A stretch of 64,000 bases of DNA from Streptomyces sp. NBC_01445. Its GTDB lineage: Bacteria; Actinomycetota; Actinomycetes; Streptomycetales; Streptomycetaceae. The stretch is taken from the NCBI RefSeq assembly GCF_035918235.1, contig NZ_CP109485.1, positions 6,797,001 to 6,861,000 on the forward strand. The letters run 5' to 3'. The notes under the pieces were generated by a model. The model was not told the origin of the DNA. It searched no databases and saw only the letters and a program-made list of their open reading frames with translations. Positions 41,706 to 50,543 of the stretch are shown one piece after another (positions within the stretch are counted from its first letter, which is position 1; every line of letters begins with the position of its first letter). The position numbers and the translations under genes are program-made.

Positions 41706-42956
41706 TTACGAACCGACCTTGCGCTTGTTCCACACGTCGAAGCCGACCGCCGCGAGCAGGACCAGGCCCTTGATGACCTGCTGCCAGTCGGTGCCGACGC
41801 CGACGAGGTTCATGCCGTTGTTCAGGACGCCGAGGACCGTGCCGCCGATGATCGCGCCGAGCACCGTGCCGACACCGCCGCTCATCGACGCGCCGCCGAT
41901 GAACGAGGCGGCGATGGCCTCGAGTTCGAAGTTGACGCCCGCCTTCGGCGACGCGGCGTTGAAGCGGGCCGCGAAGACCAGGCCCGCGAGCGCCGCCAGC
42001 ATCCCCATGTTGAGGAAGACCGCGAAGGTGACCTTCTTGTCCCGGACGCCGGAGAGCTTCGCCGCCGGCAGGTTGCCGCCGATCGCGTAGACATGGCGGC
42101 CGATCACCGCGTTGCGCATCACATAGCCGAAGGCGACGAGGAGCACGGCCAGGACGATCAGCACCACGGGCGCGCCCTTGTAGCTGGCGAGCAGCAGGGT
42201 GAAGACGAGGACGGCGGCGACCAGCGCGGTGAGCTTCAGCGCGAACAGCTTCGCGGGCAGCACGTCGAGCGCGTACTCCTGCTGGCGCTTGCGGTCGCGC
42301 ACCTCCTGCCACACGACGAGGGCGATGAGGCCGAGGCCGAGGAGCAGGGTGAGGTTGTGGTAGTTGGTGTCGGGGCCGACCTCGGGCAGGAAGCCGTTGG
42401 CCACCTTCTGCAGCCCTTCGGGGAACGGGCCGAGCGTCTGCCCCTTGAGGAAGATCTCCGTCAGTCCGCGGAAGAGCAGCATGCCCGCCAGGGTCACGAT
42501 GAACGACGGTATGCCGAGGTAGGCGATGAAGAAGCCCTGCATGGCCCCCGCGACCGCGCCGACGGCGAGGACCGCGATCGCGGCCACCGGCCACGACCAG
42601 TGGTGCGTGACCATGAGCACCGCGGCGAGTGCCCCCGTGAACGCGGTGATGGAGCCGACCGACAGGTCGATGTGGCCCGCGATGATGACGATCATCATGC
42701 CGATCGCCAGGATCAGGATGTAGCTGTTCTGCAGCACCAGGTTCGAGACGTTGCGCGGCAGCAGCAGGTCGCCGCCCGTCCAGACCTCGAAAAGGATCAC
42801 GATCAGGCCGAGGGCGAAGAGCATCCCGTACTGCCGCATGTTGCGGCGCATGCCGTCGATGATCAGCCGGCCGAGGCCGGTCGTGTGCCCGTTGTCTCCG
42901 GATTCCTTCGGGGCCTCGGCGCCGGCCGGCGACCCGGCCTTCAGGTTCGTGCTCAT
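41706..42956 (-). CDS. CUT2 monosaccharide ABC transporter permease (GguB/XylH type)
   Basis: The 416-residue protein has about eleven hydrophobic helices and the CUT2 signatures GHIDLSVGS and GGASMSGGVGTVLGA. CUT2 permeases form homodimers with one fused ATPase. The GguB/MmsB subgroup with a chvE-like binding protein imports arabinose, xylose, glucose or galactose. It follows the ATPase gene by 6 bp. Confidence 0.92.
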   Translation of the reverse strand: MSTNLKAGSPAGAEAPKESGDNGHTTGLGRLIIDGMRRNMRQYGMLFALGLIVILFEVWTGGDLLLPRNVSNLVLQNSYILILAIGMMIVIIAGHIDLSVGSITAFTGALAAVLMVTHHWSWPVAAIAVLAVGAVAGAMQGFFIAYLGIPSFIVTLAGMLLFRGLTEIFLKGQTLGPFPEGLQKVANGFLPEVGPDTNYHNLTLLLGLGLIALVVWQEVRDRKRQQEYALDVLPAKLFALKLTALVAAVLVFTLLLASYKGAPVVLIVLAVLLVAFGYVMRNAVIGRHVYAIGGNLPAAKLSGVRDKKVTFAVFLNMGMLAALAGLVFAARFNAASPKAGVNFELEAIAASFIGGASMSGGVGTVLGAIIGGTVLGVLNNGMNLVGVGTDWQQVIKGLVLLAAVGFDVWNKRKVGS

Positions 42957-42962
42957 CGGGTC

Positions 42963-44504
42963 CTACCTCTTGTCCTTGGTCATGTGCCGCATCAGCACTT
43001 CCTGGGTGGCCTCCGCTCGCGGGACCTCACCGGTGAGCCGTCCGGCCGACATCGTGTAGATCCGGTCGCACATGCCGAGCAGCTCGGGCAGTTCGGAGGA
43101 GATGAAGACAACGGCCTTGCCCTCGGCGGCCAGTTGGTCGATCACCGTGTAGATCTCGTACTTCGCGCCCACGTCGATGCCGCGGGTCGGCTCGTCGAGG
43201 ATCAGCACATCGGGCCCCGCGAAGATCCACTTGCTGAGGACGACCTTCTGCTGGTTGCCGCCGGAGAGCCGGCCCACGGGTTCGGAGACGTTGGGCGCCT
43301 TGATGTTCATGGACTTCCGGAAGCCCTCGGAGACCTTCCGCTCCTCGTGCTCGTCGACGACCCCGCGCCGGGCGACCTTGCGCAGCGCGCTCAGCGAGAT
43401 GTTGCGGTTGATGGAGTCGATGAGGTTGAGGCCGTAGTGCTTGCGGTCCTCGGTGACGTACGCGATGCCGTGCCCGACCGCCTCGGGGACGGTGCGGGTG
43501 CGGATCTCGGTACCGTCCTTGAGGACACTGCCGCCCGCGTACTTTCCGTAGGCCCGGCCGAACACGCTCATCGCGAGTTCCGTGCGGCCCGCGCCCATCA
43601 GTCCCGCGATGCCGACGATCTCCCCGCGGCGCACGTTCAGGGACACCGAGTCGACGACTTTGCGCTGCTGGTCGATGGGGTGGAAGACGGTCCAGTCGCG
43701 GATCTCGAGGGCCGGCGCCGCGGTGAGGTCCTGCGGGTGCGGGGTGCGCTCCGGGAAGCGGTGGTCGAGGTCGCGGCCGACCATGGCGCGGATGATCCGC
43801 TCCTCGGTCGTCTCCGTGGCCTTCACGTCGAGCGTCTCGATGGAGTGCCCGTCGCGGATGACCGTCACCGAGTCCGCGACCCGGGCGATCTCGTTGAGCT
43901 TGTGCGAGATGATGATCGAGGTGATGCCCTGGCCCTTCAACTCCAGGATCAGATCGAGGAGTTTGCCGCTGTCCTCGTCGTTGAGCGCGGCCGTCGGCTC
44001 GTCGAGGATGAGCAGCTTCACCTCCTTCGACAGGGCCTTGGCGATCTCGACCAGCTGCTGCTTCCCGACGCCGATGTCGGCGACGCGGGTCTGCGGGTGC
44101 TCGTTCAGACCGACCCGCCGCAGCAGGGCCGTGGCGTGCTTGAGGGTCTCGCCCCAGCTGATCACGCCCCGCGTGGCGTGCTCGTTGCCGAGGAAGATGT
44201 TCTCGGCGAGCGAGAGGTACGGCACCAGGGCGAGCTCCTGGTGGATGATCACGATGCCGCGCTTCTCGCTCGCCCCGATGTCCTTGAACCGGCACGGCTC
44301 GCCCTCGAAGAGGATCTCCCCCTCGTAACTGCCGTGCGGGTGAACGCCGCTGAGGACCTTCATCAGCGTCGACTTCCCGGCGCCGTTCTCCCCGCAGACG
44401 GCGTGGACCTCGCCCGCGCGGACGCTCAGAGAGACGTCCGCGAGCGCCTTGACGCCGGGAAAGGTCTTGACGATCGAGCGCATTTCCAGGACGGGTCCCG
44501 CCAT
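42963..44504 (-). CDS. CUT2 monosaccharide ABC transporter ATPase, two fused NBDs (GguA type)
   Basis: The 513-residue ATPase has two NBDs. The first has Walker [11 protein letters not shown] and DEPTAA. The second has a degenerate Walker A (GLMGAGRTE) and an intact signature with [14 protein letters not shown] and DEPTRGID. This pattern is normal for CUT2 proteins such as GguA/MmsA. Its start lies 43 bp after the binding-protein gene. Confidence 0.95.
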   Translation of the reverse strand: MAGPVLEMRSIVKTFPGVKALADVSLSVRAGEVHAVCGENGAGKSTLMKVLSGVHPHGSYEGEILFEGEPCRFKDIGASEKRGIVIIHQELALVPYLSLAENIFLGNEHATRGVISWGETLKHATALLRRVGLNEHPQTRVADIGVGKQQLVEIAKALSKEVKLLILDEPTAALNDEDSGKLLDLILELKGQGITSIIISHKLNEIARVADSVTVIRDGHSIETLDVKATETTEERIIRAMVGRDLDHRFPERTPHPQDLTAAPALEIRDWTVFHPIDQQRKVVDSVSLNVRRGEIVGIAGLMGAGRTELAMSVFGRAYGKYAGGSVLKDGTEIRTRTVPEAVGHGIAYVTEDRKHYGLNLIDSINRNISLSALRKVARRGVVDEHEERKVSEGFRKSMNIKAPNVSEPVGRLSGGNQQKVVLSKWIFAGPDVLILDEPTRGIDVGAKYEIYTVIDQLAAEGKAVVFISSELPELLGMCDRIYTMSAGRLTGEVPRAEATQEVLMRHMTKDKR

Positions 44505-44547
44505 GGTCGTGCCTTTCTGCTCCGTGTGAACCGGTGGTGTGGACGGG

Positions 44548-45663
44548 CTACTTGAGGTCGCTCGCCTTGATGTAGCCGGTGTCGATGAGCTCCTTCTGGT
44601 AGTTGCTCTTGTCGACGCTCACCGGCTGGAGCAGATAGGACGGCACGACCTTCTTGCCGTTGTTGTACGAAGTGGTGTCGTTGACCTGCGGCTTCTTCCC
44701 CTTCAGCACCGCGTCGACCATGCTGGAGGCGACCTTGGCCAGCTCCCGGGTGTCCTTGTAGACGGTCTGGGTCTGCTGGCCCGCGACGATCGACTTCACC
44801 GAGGCGACCTCGGCGTCCTGCCCGGTGACGACGGGCAGCGGCTTGCTCGCGGAGCCGTAGTCGTCGGACTTGAGGGCGGACAGGATGCCGATCGAGATGC
44901 CGTCGTACGGGGAGAGGACGGCATCCACCTTGGCCGAGGAGTACGACGAGGTGAGCAGGTCGTCCATGCGCTTCTGCGCGGTGCCGCCGTCCCAGCGCAG
45001 CGTCGTGACCTTGTTGAGCGCCGTCTGGCCGGACCTGACCACGAGCTGCTTCTTGTCGATGTAGGGCTGGAGCACCTTCATCGCGCCGTTGAAGAAGTAC
45101 TTGGTGTTGTTGTCGTCGTTCGAGCCCGCGAACAGCTCGATGTTGAAGGGCCCCTTCTTGGAGCCGTCCTTCAGACCCAGCTTCTCGGTGATGTACGTGC
45201 CCTGGAGCCGGCCGACCTTCTCGTTGTCGAACGAGGCGTAGTAGTCGACGTAGGGGGAGTTGAGCAGGAGGCGGTCGTAGGAGATGACGGGGATGTCCGC
45301 GTCATGGGCCTCCTTGAGGACGTTGGAGAGCGCGTCGCCGTTGATCGCGGCGATGACCAGCGCGTCCACGCCCTGCGTGATCATGCCCTCGAGCTGCTGG
45401 ACCTGCTGGTCGACGTCGTCCTCGCCGTACTGGAGGGTCGTCTTGTAGCCGGCCTTGTGCAGCGTGGCGACCATGTTCTTGCCGTCGGCTATCCAGCGCT
45501 CGGACGACTTGGTCGGCATGGCGATGCCGACGGTCATCTCCTTCTTGTTCTTTGCTTCCTTGCTGCCGCCCTCACCGCTCTGCCCGCAGGCGGTCAGGGC
45601 GAGGGCGAGAGCGGCGGCTCCCGCCACGGCGGAAACGGCACTTCTGCGGTTGCGCATGGTCAT
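44548..45663 (-). CDS. ChvE-like monosaccharide-binding lipoprotein
   Basis: The 371-residue protein has a lipoprotein signal peptide with lipobox LTAC (Cys near residue 26) and the family-4 periplasmic-binding fold ([28 protein letters not shown]). The ChvE/MmsE type binds several aldose monosaccharides. It is followed by ATPase and permease genes in order. ATG 45663 gives MTMRN; a slightly shorter ATG is also possible. Confidence 0.93.
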   Translation of the reverse strand: MTMRNRRSAVSAVAGAAALALALTACGQSGEGGSKEAKNKKEMTVGIAMPTKSSERWIADGKNMVATLHKAGYKTTLQYGEDDVDQQVQQLEGMITQGVDALVIAAINGDALSNVLKEAHDADIPVISYDRLLLNSPYVDYYASFDNEKVGRLQGTYITEKLGLKDGSKKGPFNIELFAGSNDDNNTKYFFNGAMKVLQPYIDKKQLVVRSGQTALNKVTTLRWDGGTAQKRMDDLLTSSYSSAKVDAVLSPYDGISIGILSALKSDDYGSASKPLPVVTGQDAEVASVKSIVAGQQTQTVYKDTRELAKVASSMVDAVLKGKKPQVNDTTSYNNGKKVVPSYLLQPVSVDKSNYQKELIDTGYIKASDLK

Positions 45664-45697
45664 CAGTCCTTGTCGGTCGCGTCGGGGGAGCGGAAAC

Positions 45698-45750
45698 GTC
45701 AGCGGGAAACGCCGGCGGGAAATTCAGTGGGAGACGGTCAGCGGGAAACG
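45698..45750. repeat. 14-bp direct repeat at the 3' end of the U32-like gene
   Basis: GTCAGCGGGAAACG occurs at 45698-45711 and 45737-45750, 39 bp apart, with a further GCGGGAAATT between. The right copy encodes the RFPLT tail of the U32-like protein; the left copy lies past its stop, suggesting tail duplication. GGAAACG halves also resemble LacI-type operator halves. Confidence 0.55.
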
Positions 45751-46692
45751 GTCGAGAGTGCCCGGCAGCCGCGAGCCGAGCGGCGACATGCCGCCGTCCG
45801 CGCCGTGCCGGGCCAGCAGGTCGAGGGCGAGCCGGCCGCGGCGCACGCGCTCACGGGCGGTGTCGAGAGTGACGTCGCGCAGGTGGGCGCCGTACGGGTA
45901 GATGGCGGGGGCCTTCGCGAGCCCGAACTTCAGGTACAGCGGCGCCCCGCGGCGGATCAGCTCCGCGATCTCGTACATCCGCACATAGCCGCCGAGGTCG
46001 TCCGGCGCCTCGACGTACAGGTCCATGGGTGCGGCGGAGACCCGGCGGATCTCGGTGAGGTGGGCGAGGGTGAGATCGCTCGGCACGTTGAGCGAGTCGG
46101 CGCCGAGCCGTTCGAAGACGGCGTACGAGGCCGGGTTGACCGGCCCGATGAGCGCGGAGACCTTGAGCGTGGTGTCACCGGGGATCACCCCCTGCTCGCG
46201 CGCCCGGTGCAGCGTCCACAGCACGCCCTCGTCGGCGACGAGCAGGCACTTGACGCCCAACTCCGTTGCCCGGACGGCGTCTTCCACGCATCCGGCGACG
46301 GCGTCGTGGCCGCGGGCGCGCAGGCCGGCGCCGCGCGAGTCGGTGCGTACGGAGGCGCCGGTGTCCCAGGTGCCGCGCGGCCCGGTGAACAGGCACAGCT
46401 CGATGTCCCGCTCGGCGGCCGACTCGACCATCTCGGTGATCTCGGCGTCGGTGAGCATCCACACGCCGCTGCCCTGGCTGATCCGGTGGACCGGCACGTC
46501 GAGGCGCGAGGCCTCCTTGAGTACGACGGCCAGCGCCTCGGGCCCCTCGACGGAGGGGATCTCGGTGCGCCAGGTGCCACCGTCGGGGAAGGCGTGCGGG
46601 GAGGTGTCGGCGTCGGCGGTGGAGGGGGCGGACAGGCCCAGGGCCGCGAGGGCGGGTTCGCCGGGGCGGCGGGGAGAGGGGGAGTCGGTCAC
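45724..46692 (-). CDS. U32-like protein of the carbohydrate regulon
   Basis: The 322-residue protein resembles the TIM-barrel half of the U32 peptidase family (central VKCLLVADEG and NPASYAVFERLGADSLNVPSD), but I do not see the classical U32 signature or its Cys. Similar proteins are found in Streptomyces sugar-acid clusters; a peptidase function is doubtful and a sugar-metabolism role more likely. GTG 46692 has GAAGGA 7 bases upstream. A palindromic regulon site lies 25 bp upstream. The CUT2 genes start 60 bp downstream and may be cotranscribed. Confidence 0.65.
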   Translation of the reverse strand: MTDSPSPRRPGEPALAALGLSAPSTADADTSPHAFPDGGTWRTEIPSVEGPEALAVVLKEASRLDVPVHRISQGSGVWMLTDAEITEMVESAAERDIELCLFTGPRGTWDTGASVRTDSRGAGLRARGHDAVAGCVEDAVRATELGVKCLLVADEGVLWTLHRAREQGVIPGDTTLKVSALIGPVNPASYAVFERLGADSLNVPSDLTLAHLTEIRRVSAAPMDLYVEAPDDLGGYVRMYEIAELIRRGAPLYLKFGLAKAPAIYPYGAHLRDVTLDTARERVRRGRLALDLLARHGADGGMSPLGSRLPGTLDRFPLTVSH

Positions 46693-46716
46693 GGGCAGTC
46701 CTTCACGTTCGGTGTT

Positions 46717-46732
46717 GTTCGGTATTTCGAAC
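46717..46732. promoter_or_regulatory. Regulon palindrome upstream of the U32-like gene
   Basis: GTTCGGTATTTCGAAC matches the 31650 and 48989 sites at most positions and is itself a near-perfect dyad. It ends 25 bp from the GTG at 46692. It may control the U32-like gene and the CUT2/galM genes behind it. Confidence 0.68.
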
Positions 46733-46792
46733 CAAGTTCGGATCGGTGGGTGTGGGCACGCCCGGAACGTGCCGGGAGGCGGGAGCCAGGGC

Positions 46793-47809
46793 TTACGAGG
46801 GGCCTTTGGGGAGCAGCAGCACCTTGCCCACCTCGGGGTCACCGGATCCCACCAGCTCGATGCCGTACGGGAATTGGTCCAGCGGCAGCTCGTGCGTCAC
46901 CAGCGGCAACGGATCAAGCAGCCCCGCGCCGAAGACCCGCACGGCATGCGCCCAGGCGGCCGGCGGCGCCCCGAACACGGTCCGCACCTCCAGCTGCCGC
47001 ACGACGAGGCCGGTCGGATCGAGCCCCGCCGCACCGGACGCCGGGAGCCCGGTGAGGACGAGCCGCCCCCCGCGCCGCAGCAGCGACGCCGCGGCACGGG
47101 CCGAGTCCGCGGAGCCGGCGGTCTCGATCACCACGTCGAAGTCGCCGGGCAGCTCCTGGTCGGGCGTACGGAAGTCCGTCGCGCCGAGCTGTTCTGCAAG
47201 GGGGGCCCGTTCGGGCCGGGTGTCGACGGTGAGGAGTTCGGCGGGGGAGTTCGCCGCGAGGAACTGCAGGGCGAGCATGCCGAGGGTCCCCGCGCCGACG
47301 ACCGCGACCCGTTCGCCCGGCCGCGCGTCCGCCTTGAGCGCGGCGGCGGCGACGCAGGCCGCGGGTTCGAGCAGCGCGGCCGCCGTCAGGTCGGCGTCGT
47401 CCGGCAGGACGTGCAGGAGCCGGGCGGGCAGGGTGAGGGTGGCGGCCATGGCACCGGGCTGCGTGAACCCGGTCTCCTCGTACCCGGCCGTGCACAGCGT
47501 GGTCTCGCCGGCGTGGCACCGGTCGCAGACCTGGCAGTTGCGGAAGCCCTCGCCGACGACCTTCCTGCCGACGAGCGACTGCGGCGCGTCCGGTCCGACG
47601 GCCTCGACGGTGCCGGACCACTCGTGCCCCGGAGTGAGCGGGTACCGCACGTACCCCTCGGGCCGGTTGCCCTGGTACACCTCGCGGTCGCTGCCGCAGA
47701 TGCCCACGGCGTGGACGCGGACCAGCGCCTCGCCGGCACCCGGCGGCGTCGGCTCGTGAGGGACGATCCGGTACGCGCCCGGCGCCTCGACGACGACCGC
47801 GACGCTCAC
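46793..47809 (-). CDS. Zinc-dependent medium-chain sugar/alcohol dehydrogenase
   Basis: The 338-residue MDR enzyme shows the catalytic zinc ligands (Cys in GICGSD and GHEW), the structural zinc cluster as CQVCDRC with a fourth Cys eight residues on, and the Rossmann turn VVGAGTLG. Sorbitol- and aldose-dehydrogenase relatives oxidise sugars or polyols with NAD(P). GTG 47809 overlaps the dehydratase stop (GTGA). Coupling to a sugar-acid dehydratase fits an oxidation step such as galactose or arabinose to lactone, or another step of the same acid pathway. Confidence 0.85.
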   Translation of the reverse strand: MSVAVVVEAPGAYRIVPHEPTPPGAGEALVRVHAVGICGSDREVYQGNRPEGYVRYPLTPGHEWSGTVEAVGPDAPQSLVGRKVVGEGFRNCQVCDRCHAGETTLCTAGYEETGFTQPGAMAATLTLPARLLHVLPDDADLTAAALLEPAACVAAAALKADARPGERVAVVGAGTLGMLALQFLAANSPAELLTVDTRPERAPLAEQLGATDFRTPDQELPGDFDVVIETAGSADSARAAASLLRRGGRLVLTGLPASGAAGLDPTGLVVRQLEVRTVFGAPPAAWAHAVRVFGAGLLDPLPLVTHELPLDQFPYGIELVGSGDPEVGKVLLLPKGPS

Positions 47810-48969
47810 CGCGTACCCTCCGGCCGGCGCTGCTCCCAGCCCTCCGCCCACAGGTCGAACCGCGCCTGCTGCTGCGGGAATTCGGCCGCCGCGTCCACGT
47901 CGAGCTCGACCCCGAGCCCCGGCGCGTGCGACAGCTCGAAGCACCCGGTCTCCGGATCGACCTGCGGCGCGCCCTTCACGACCTTCTTGATGGCCGCGTC
48001 CGCGAAGTCGTTGAAGTGCTCCAGAACCTTGAAGTTCGGTGTGGAGAAGCCGACTTGGAGCGAGGCCGCGGTGAGCACGGGACCGCCCACGTTGTGCGGC
48101 GCGACCAGCACATAGTGGGACTCCGCCGTCGCCGCCAGCTTCCGCGTCTCCCAGATGCCGCCGATGTGGCCGACGTCCGGCTGGATGATGTCCGCGGCCT
48201 GGCTCTCGAACAGTTCACGGAACTCGATCCGGTCATGGATCCGCTCACCCGTGGCGACCGGGATGTCCACCCTCGCGGCCACCTTCTCCAGCGCCTTGAG
48301 GTTCTCCGGCGGCACCGGCTCCTCCAGCCACGCGGGCTTGAAGGGAGCGAGATCGCGCGCCAGCCGGATGGCGGTGGAGGGCGAGAACCGGCCGTGCATC
48401 TCCAGCATCAGCTCGGCGTCGGGCCCGATCGCGTCGCGCACCGCCTCGATCAACGACACGGCGTACAGGCTCTGTTCGTGGTCCAGCTCGTAGTGCCCCG
48501 TCCCGAACGGGTCGATCTTCAGTGCCTTGTACCCGCGCTCCATCACGGCCTGCGCCGCCTTGTGGTACGCCTCGGGGGTGCGCTCGGTGGTGTACCAGCC
48601 GTTCGCGTACGCCTTGACCCGGTCCGTCACCTTGCCGCCGAGCAGCTGCCACACCGGCACACCGAGCGCCTTGCCCTTGATGTCCCAGCAGGCCATCTCG
48701 ACGACCGCGATGCCGGACATCACGATCTCTCCGGCCCGCCCGTAGTCGCCGTACTTCATGCGCCGTACGAGGTCCTCGGTCGCGAAGGGGTCCGAGCCGA
48801 CGATGTGGTTGGCCTGAGCCTCCTTCAGATAGCCGACGAGCGCGTCGGTGTGGCCCAGCATGCGGGTCTCGCCGACCCCGGTGATCCCCTCGTCGGTGTG
48901 CACCTGGACGTAGGTCAGGTTGCGCCAAGGCGTCCCGACCACGTGTGTGCTGATTCCCGTGATGCGCAC
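47806..48969 (-). CDS. Enolase-superfamily sugar-acid dehydratase (DgoD-like)
   Basis: The 387-residue protein of the mandelate racemase/muconate-lactonizing family has the catalytic Lys pair region YKALKIDPFG and the three metal acids in LMLEMHGRFS, WLEEPVPPEN and VATGERIH. A likely catalytic His lies in IQPDVGHIGGIWE. This pattern fits D-galactonate or related aldonate dehydratases; a 3,6-anhydro-galactonate cycloisomerase role cannot be excluded. GTG 48969 is chosen because CAGGGGGC precedes it and the family start VRITGIST follows; the longer ATG 49005 start lies inside the operator. Confidence 0.82.
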   Translation of the reverse strand: MRITGISTHVVGTPWRNLTYVQVHTDEGITGVGETRMLGHTDALVGYLKEAQANHIVGSDPFATEDLVRRMKYGDYGRAGEIVMSGIAVVEMACWDIKGKALGVPVWQLLGGKVTDRVKAYANGWYTTERTPEAYHKAAQAVMERGYKALKIDPFGTGHYELDHEQSLYAVSLIEAVRDAIGPDAELMLEMHGRFSPSTAIRLARDLAPFKPAWLEEPVPPENLKALEKVAARVDIPVATGERIHDRIEFRELFESQAADIIQPDVGHIGGIWETRKLAATAESHYVLVAPHNVGGPVLTAASLQVGFSTPNFKVLEHFNDFADAAIKKVVKGAPQVDPETGCFELSHAPGLGVELDVDAAAEFPQQQARFDLWAEGWEQRRPEGTR

Positions 48970-48988
48970 GGCAGTTGCCCCCTGCGAC

Positions 48989-49004
48989 GTTCGATATTTC
49001 GTCA
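48989..49004. promoter_or_regulatory. Regulon palindrome upstream of the dehydratase gene
   Basis: GTTCGATATTTCGTCA shares the GTTCGATATTTCG core with the other sites; the right end is degraded. It ends 20 bp upstream of the GTG at 48969. A second GTTCGAAAT half-site follows at about 49008. Confidence 0.65.
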
Positions 49005-49195
49005 TGCGTTCGAAATCTTGGCGTGACAGTAAGGAGGTGCGCGCGGGGTGTCAATGGTTCGTGCACCCGGTCGCCCGGTACGCCGTGCACAGAAGCCATA
49101 TGGAGGGTCAATTCTTCGGAACACGCGGTTCCGCACAGAACATTCACAGCCCCGGCTTTTTCCGTTACCGGCGCGGCGCCTAGCCTCCATGCGTC

Positions 49196-49873
49196 ATGGA
49201 TTACTGCCACCCGTGCCGAAGGCACCTCAATGGCGCCCTCGCCTGCCCTGGGTGCGGCACGCCCGCCGAAGCGTGCCGCGCGCACGCGGAGGCGCTCGCG
49301 GCGCAGGAGTCGGCCGAGAGTGCCGGCGCCCCTTATGCCGACGAACCCACGCACACCCGCCGCTCCCGCAGGGAACGCCGTGAGCGCGGCGCCCGCAGGG
49401 CCCACCGGCGCCGGCGCAACAAGATCGTGATCGCCGCCGCGGGGCTCGCGCTCGCCGCGGGCGGCCTCAGCTTCGCGGAACTCGGCACCGAGTCGTCGGC
49501 GGACGGCGACGCGCAGGGCTCGTCCACGTCGGCCGAGGAAGCCGCCGACCAGGAGGCCCAGGCCGCCGCATCCTCGGCGGCCGGCACCCCGACCGGCGCC
49601 GTCGCGGCCGAGGCGGACCCGCAGGCGTCGAGCGCCTCGGCGTCCCCCTCCCCGTCCGCGTCGGAGTCCGAGGACGCGAAGAAGGGCAAGGAGACGGAGG
49701 GGGTGAAGGAGGGGGCCGAGGGCCACGCCACCTCCGTGCCCGCCGCCACCCCGACGCCGCACACCCCGACCGGCCCCGGCACGCCCGCCCCCGGGCCCAC
49801 CACGACGCCGCCGCCCCCGCCGCAGCCCACCCCGACGGAGACGTGCGACCGCTTCCTGTGGTGGTGCACCTAG
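49196..49873 (+). CDS. SCO2400-type membrane protein with N-terminal zinc ribbon
   Basis: The 225-residue protein starts with a CxxC...CxxC ribbon (CHPC...CPGC, residues 4-20), then an Arg-rich stretch, one membrane helix near residues 76-98, a long Ala/Ser/Glu and Pro/Thr-rich extracytoplasmic linker, and a short end with two Cys (CDRFLWWC). The pattern matches the SCO2400 family of streptomycetes. The ribbon would be inside and the tail outside. Function unknown. It diverges from the dehydratase gene. Confidence 0.82.
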   Translation: MDYCHPCRRHLNGALACPGCGTPAEACRAHAEALAAQESAESAGAPYADEPTHTRRSRRERRERGARRAHRRRRNKIVIAAAGLALAAGGLSFAELGTESSADGDAQGSSTSAEEAADQEAQAAASSAAGTPTGAVAAEADPQASSASASPSPSASESEDAKKGKETEGVKEGAEGHATSVPAATPTPHTPTGPGTPAPGPTTTPPPPPQPTPTETCDRFLWWCT

Positions 49874-49979
49874 GGGGATCCAGCGCGATCCAGGCGAAAG
49901 ACCCTGGTTCCTGCGGGAAGGTGCGGCCGACGTCAGACCGTCAGGTCGTTCACCTGAAAGTCGTCCCTCGCGGCCGGCG

Positions 49980-50456
49980 TCAGGCCGTGACGTCGCCGTC
50001 CAGCATCATCTTGGCGAGGAGCCTGCGCAGCGCCACCCGCTCGTCGTCGGTCAGCGAGGCGATGGCCCCGCGTGCGAAGCCCAGGTTCCCCTGCACTCCG
50101 CGCGCCATCCGCACACCCTCTGCCGTCGGTGCGGCCAGCTTCACGCGCCGGTCGGCCGGGTCGGGGCGGCGCTCGACGAGGCCGCGCGCTTCCAGCCGGT
50201 CGACGAGCCCGGTGATGTTCGACGGCTCACAGTTCACCTGCTGGGCTATGTGCCGCATGGGCATCGGCTCGCGCGAGAGCAGATCGAGAACCCGCGCCTG
50301 CGCCGTGGTGAGGCCCTGGCCCGAGGCGGCCTGCTCGTACTCCTTGTAGTGGCGCGAGACCAGCGTGCCGATCAGCTCGACCAGGTCGGCTGTCACGGCA
50401 TCGGCTGTCACGAGGTCATCTGTCACGCGTTTCGGGGCGGAGCTGCTGGCGGCCAT
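49980..50456 (-). CDS. MarR-family transcriptional regulator
   Basis: The product is about 158 residues, with a winged helix (MRHIAQQVNCEPSNITGLV) and the wing DPADRRVKLA. The only Cys lies in the recognition-helix region, where oxidation could affect DNA binding. The ATG at 50456 is preceded by a nearby GGAG; a longer start at ATG 50474 is possible. It faces the reductase gene 50544 and is 1.2 kb from the Ohr gene, so a thiol, quinone or peroxide response is suggested. Confidence 0.85.
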   Translation of the reverse strand: MAASSSAPKRVTDDLVTADAVTADLVELIGTLVSRHYKEYEQAASGQGLTTAQARVLDLLSREPMPMRHIAQQVNCEPSNITGLVDRLEARGLVERRPDPADRRVKLAAPTAEGVRMARGVQGNLGFARGAIASLTDDERVALRRLLAKMMLDGDVTA

Positions 50457-50543
50457 GTACTCCAGAGTACCCATTTACTTGACACTATGAAATATCGAGG
50501 AGCATGGTTGTTTCAGTAAGTGAAGCAATCAGGAGGCCCCGCC

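Noticed and set aside
42093..47055. Large plus-strand ORFs opposite the CUT2 transporter genes
   Set aside because: The minus strand carries Walker motifs, lipobox and permease signatures; the plus frames are mirror images.
48970..49005. ATG 49005 as start of the dehydratase
   Set aside because: The extra residues are not family-like, have no ribosome site and lie over the regulon palindrome; GTG 48969 fits better.
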